A stretch of 9,265 nucleotides of DNA from Mucilaginibacter sp. (lineage in GTDB: Bacteria; Bacteroidota; Bacteroidia; Sphingobacteriales; Sphingobacteriaceae), in assembly GCA_014376655.1 (NCBI GenBank), contig JACMRC010000396.1, positions 1 through 9,265 of the forward strand, given 5' to 3'. Made by a program: the position numbers and the translations under genes. The notes beneath the pieces are model-generated. The model did not search any database and was not told the origin of the DNA. It was given only the letters and a program-made list of their open reading frames with translations. Within the stretch, counting starts at the first letter, position 1. Each line of letters begins with the position of its first letter. Positions 6,796 through 9,265 of the stretch are shown here, piece by piece.

Positions 6796-8088
6796 ATGAA
6801 GAGGATTTGCTTTTTTATAGTAGCTATTTTTTGCGTGACAAGTTTATTTGCCCAGGGCGAACCTGCCAAATATATGGCTACAGCCGCTAACTTTAAAAAG
6901 TACTATAATGCCAATACACCCGATAGTATATCGAAAAATTTTAGTCCCGAAATGCTGGCGGCCATTCCGGCCGATAAGTTTAAAACTACCACAGCGCAGT
7001 TAAAAACACAGCTTGGCCCGTTATTAAGTGCCGATTTCCAAAAGTATAGCGCGCCGCTTGCTGTTTATAAAGCTACATTTCAAAATGCGGTGTTTACGCT
7101 AAATATCTCCTTAAATAGTAAAGACCAAATAACAGGTTTGATGCTTACCCCTTACCAGGGGCCTGCTAAAACTGCACTTAAGTTAGATCCATCATTAACC
7201 GAGTCGCCGGTGTTGTTAAAAACCCTTACGGGTACAATTGCAGGTACATTAACCACCCCAACAAATATTGTTGGCAAAATACCGGTGGTATTGATAATTG
7301 CAGGCTCGGGCCCTACAGACCGTGATGGTAATACCCAAAGTATGGGTGTTGTTACCAACAGCTATAAAATGATAGCCGAAGCACTGGGTAAAGACAATAT
7401 AGCTTCGTTACGCTATGATAAACGTATGGTTGGCGAAAGCGCGACAGGCCAAAAAGAGGACAACCTGCGCTTTGATGATTATGTTGATGATGCCATAGGC
7501 CTGGTAAATTTATTAAAGGACGACAAACGTTTCTCTAAAGTTATTGTGCTTGGCCACAGCGAAGGCTCGTTGGTAGGTATGCTGGCTACTATTGCAACCG
7601 AAGGTAATGTTAATGCTTTTATATCAGTTGCCGGGGCAGGCCGCCGGGCGGACGAGATAATGAAAGAGCAAATGAAATCTCAGCCAACTTACGTTGCCGA
7701 AGGGTTTAAAAAATTGTTAGACTCGCTGGCAAGAGGCAAGGTCCAGAAAAAAATTGATCCATCTTTATATTTTATAGCCAGGCCAAGCATACAGTATTTT
7801 TTAATGAGCTGGTGCAAGTTTGACCCATCGCTGGAAATAAAAAAAATAAAAGCGCCTATATTAATTATACAAGGCAGTACAGATATACAAGTAAGCCTTA
7901 CCGATGCCAACAATTTAAAAAAGGCAAAATCTGCCGCTACTTTAACTATTGTGCGCGACATGAACTATATACTTAAAGAAGCACCTTTAGATCGTGAGAA
8001 AAACATGGCTACTTATAAACAGCCCGAGCTTCCGTTAAAGCCTGAGTTTGTTACCGGCCTACTTGAGTTTATACACGGGTTGAAATAA
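6796..8088 (+). CDS. Secreted DUF3887 / alpha-beta hydrolase protein, triad His replaced
   Basis: This 430-residue exported protein has a signal peptide MKRICFFIVAIFCVTSLFAQ, cleaved near residue 19. Residues about 28-118 resemble the DUF3887 domain that often precedes this hydrolase type (FKKYYNANTPDSISKNFSPE onward). The alpha/beta-hydrolase part follows. It has an oxyanion segment AGSGPTDRDGN (169-179), the nucleophile elbow GHSEGS with Ser255, and the acid loop IIQGSTDIQV with Asp363. The last triad member should lie in a motif usually read as MNHVLK, but here it is DMNYILKEA with Tyr391. The TAT codon is one base from CAT. The fold and both other residues are intact, so this is either a recently inactivated enzyme or one with altered chemistry. 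Relatives act on esters or peptides, but the substrate is unknown. It is divergent from the barrel gene and 89 nt before the DUF885 gene. Confidence 0.88.
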   Translation: MKRICFFIVAIFCVTSLFAQGEPAKYMATAANFKKYYNANTPDSISKNFSPEMLAAIPADKFKTTTAQLKTQLGPLLSADFQKYSAPLAVYKATFQNAVFTLNISLNSKDQITGLMLTPYQGPAKTALKLDPSLTESPVLLKTLTGTIAGTLTTPTNIVGKIPVVLIIAGSGPTDRDGNTQSMGVVTNSYKMIAEALGKDNIASLRYDKRMVGESATGQKEDNLRFDDYVDDAIGLVNLLKDDKRFSKVIVLGHSEGSLVGMLATIATEGNVNAFISVAGAGRRADEIMKEQMKSQPTYVAEGFKKLLDSLARGKVQKKIDPSLYFIARPSIQYFLMSWCKFDPSLEIKKIKAPILIIQGSTDIQVSLTDANNLKKAKSAATLTIVRDMNYILKEAPLDREKNMATYKQPELPLKPEFVTGLLEFIHGLK

Positions 8089-8100
8089 ATCTTATCCACG

Positions 8101-8133
8101 AAGCTACTTTGTTATATAGTTAATAGCTTTTTT
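8101..8133 (+). terminator. Weak terminator-like hairpin after the hydrolase gene
   Basis: AAGCTA (8101-8106) pairs with TAGCTT (8124-8129), followed by T residues through 8133, 12 nt after the hydrolase stop. The stem is only 6 bp with a 17-nt loop, so termination would be weak or partial. Confidence 0.3.
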
Positions 8134-8166
8134 GTTGTAAATGTTCTAAGTTTATCCAACAAAAAA
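8128..8166 (+). repeat. Perfect 10-bp inverted repeat in the DUF885 leader
   Basis: TTTTTTGTTG (8128-8137) is the exact reverse complement of CAACAAAAAA (8157-8166), around a 19-nt loop. It ends 11 nt before the DUF885 ATG. Its first bases are shared with the 3' arm of the preceding hairpin, so the two stems cannot form at the same time. The stem is mostly A-T and may be weak in RNA. Confidence 0.5.
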
Positions 8167-8177
8167 ACAGGCACCCT

Positions 8178-9265
8178 ATGATACGTAAACTATCCGTTTT
8201 AATAGCTTTTACTCTTTTTATAATAGGATGCCAGAAAGACGGCCCCGGTGCTATGTTGGGTGCTAAAGGCGATGACGCGTTTACTGCTTACGAAAGCCAT
8301 TTCCTGGATGCTTTGTGGAAAGTAAATCCGGATAAAGCTACCGGCGAAGGCTACCATAAATACGACAGCTTACTAACTATCCCCGGCGATAAAAGCCGCG
8401 AAGCAACTTTAAATTTTGTTAAGGTACAGCAGGATTCGCTGAGCCGGTTTGAAATAAAGGACCTGTCCGAATCAAACAAGATGGATTACCAGATCCTGCA
8501 AAATCAATTAGAATATACCAACTGGCAAATAAGCATTTTAAAAGCATGGCAGTGGAACCCAACGCAATATGTTGCCATATCAACTTTCGCGCATATTTTG
8601 AATGAGCATTACGCGCCTTTAGATAAACGCCTGCGCAACTTCTACCAAAAAATGGCCGACTTGCCTGCTTATTACAAAGAGGCCGAAAAGCAAATTAAAG
8701 ACCCGGTGCCCGAGTTTACCAACCTTGCTATCGATCAGCTTAATGGTGGATTGTCTATCATAGAAAAAGATTTTGCAGATTCATTAAAACGGACCAAGAT
8801 CCCGGCTGCCGAACAAACAAAAATGACCGACCGCGCCAAGCTTGCTGCCGATGCTATACGCACACACGTAGCCTGGTTAAAAAACATTAAAAGCGATAAG
8901 CCACGCAGCTTTAGGTTAGGCAAAAATTTGTATGAGGATAAGTTTAAATACGAGATCCAGTCGGCCTATGGTGCGCAGCAGTTATACAATATGGCGTTTG
9001 AGCGTAAAAAGGCGGTACATAAAGAAATGGCCAAACTGAGCAGGCAGCTATGGCCTAAGTATTTCGGCAAAAAAGCAATGCCTGCGGATTCGCTGGAACT
9101 TATTGCTCGGGTATTAGATACCCTATCAGCAGCGCATACCACGGCCGCCAACTTGCGATCGGATATTGAGAAACTGATACCAAAATTATCAGCCTTTGTC
9201 ACCGAAAAAAATCTGCTTACACTCGATCCTACCAAGCCATTATTAATTCGCAGCAACCCTGCCTA
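8178..9265 (+). CDS. DUF885-family lipoprotein, putative peptidase (3' partial)
   Basis: An open frame from ATG 8178 runs to the window edge (362 codons, no stop). It begins with a lipoprotein signal: MIRKLSVLIAFTLFIIGC, with Cys18 as the lipidated residue in an IIGC lipobox. The next residues, Gln-Lys-Asp, partly match the Bacteroidota surface-export signal after the Cys (Gln-Lys-Asp-Asp type), so it may be exposed on the cell surface. The rest is helical and charged. The segments FLDALWKVNPDKATGEGYHK near the start and LDPTKPLLIRSNP at the end fit the DUF885 family (usually about 580 residues), which are thought to be zinc peptidases. The expected HExxPGH-like motif would lie beyond the window, so catalytic competence cannot be judged. 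It may be co-transcribed with the hydrolase. Confidence 0.85.
   Translation, partial: MIRKLSVLIAFTLFIIGCQKDGPGAMLGAKGDDAFTAYESHFLDALWKVNPDKATGEGYHKYDSLLTIPGDKSREATLNFVKVQQDSLSRFEIKDLSESNKMDYQILQNQLEYTNWQISILKAWQWNPTQYVAISTFAHILNEHYAPLDKRLRNFYQKMADLPAYYKEAEKQIKDPVPEFTNLAIDQLNGGLSIIEKDFADSLKRTKIPAAEQTKMTDRAKLAADAIRTHVAWLKNIKSDKPRSFRLGKNLYEDKFKYEIQSAYGAQQLYNMAFERKKAVHKEMAKLSRQLWPKYFGKKAMPADSLELIARVLDTLSAAHTTAANLRSDIEKLIPKLSAFVTEKNLLTLDPTKPLLIRSNPA

Overview
The window looks like a chromosomal stretch from a Bacteroidota bacterium, probably of the Sphingobacteriaceae type (Mucilaginibacter/Pedobacter-like). The reasons are the AT-leaning codon use, a carboxypeptidase-regulatory/plug/barrel outer-membrane protein of the type common in that phylum, a signal peptide ending in AQ, a lipoprotein whose Cys is followed by Gln-Lys-Asp, and the near absence of Shine-Dalgarno sequences. 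The genus is an inference from style, not from a marker gene.

Layout. Positions 1-108 hold the last 35 codons of an unidentified + strand gene. It converges on a complete UbiD-family prenylated-FMN decarboxylase on the - strand (147-1979). The 233-nt gap that follows holds two different long inverted repeats back to back (1999-2078 and 2112-2188) and a perfect match to the Bacteroidota -7 promoter box pointing at the decarboxylase. Next, on the + strand, is a MntA/HepT (MNT/HEPN) toxin-antitoxin pair. The MntA-like nucleotidyltransferase antitoxin (2213-2536) is intact. The overlapping HepT-like HEPN RNase (2508-2841) is broken by a frameshift after codon 30, although its RX4HXY active-site motif survives in the shifted frame. 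A short hairpin and a TauE/SafE exporter (2946-3782) follow, with a DUF1634 membrane protein (3783-4160) starting on the base after the exporter's stop codon. These two genes form a tight pair.

A large - strand outer-membrane beta-barrel protein (4157-6610) converges on DUF1634, and their stop codons overlap by 4 nt. It is divergent from a secreted DUF3887-alpha/beta-hydrolase protein (6796-8088) across a 185-nt AT-rich gap with inverted repeats. The hydrolase has its Ser and Asp, but the expected catalytic His position reads Tyr. The window ends inside a DUF885-family lipoprotein (8178 to beyond 9265), which lies in the same direction as the hydrolase 89 nt downstream.

How the genes work together. 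Only two pairs are clearly functional units: MntA/HepT (now probably only an antitoxin) and TauE/DUF1634 (probably export of an anion such as sulfite or an organosulfonate). The other genes look like independent envelope or metabolic genes. No stretch longer than 300 nt lacks a gene. I see no tRNA, rRNA, CRISPR array, transposase or integrase. I found no convincing wholly new system. The most notable points are the broken toxin bracketed by related repeats and the altered catalytic triad.
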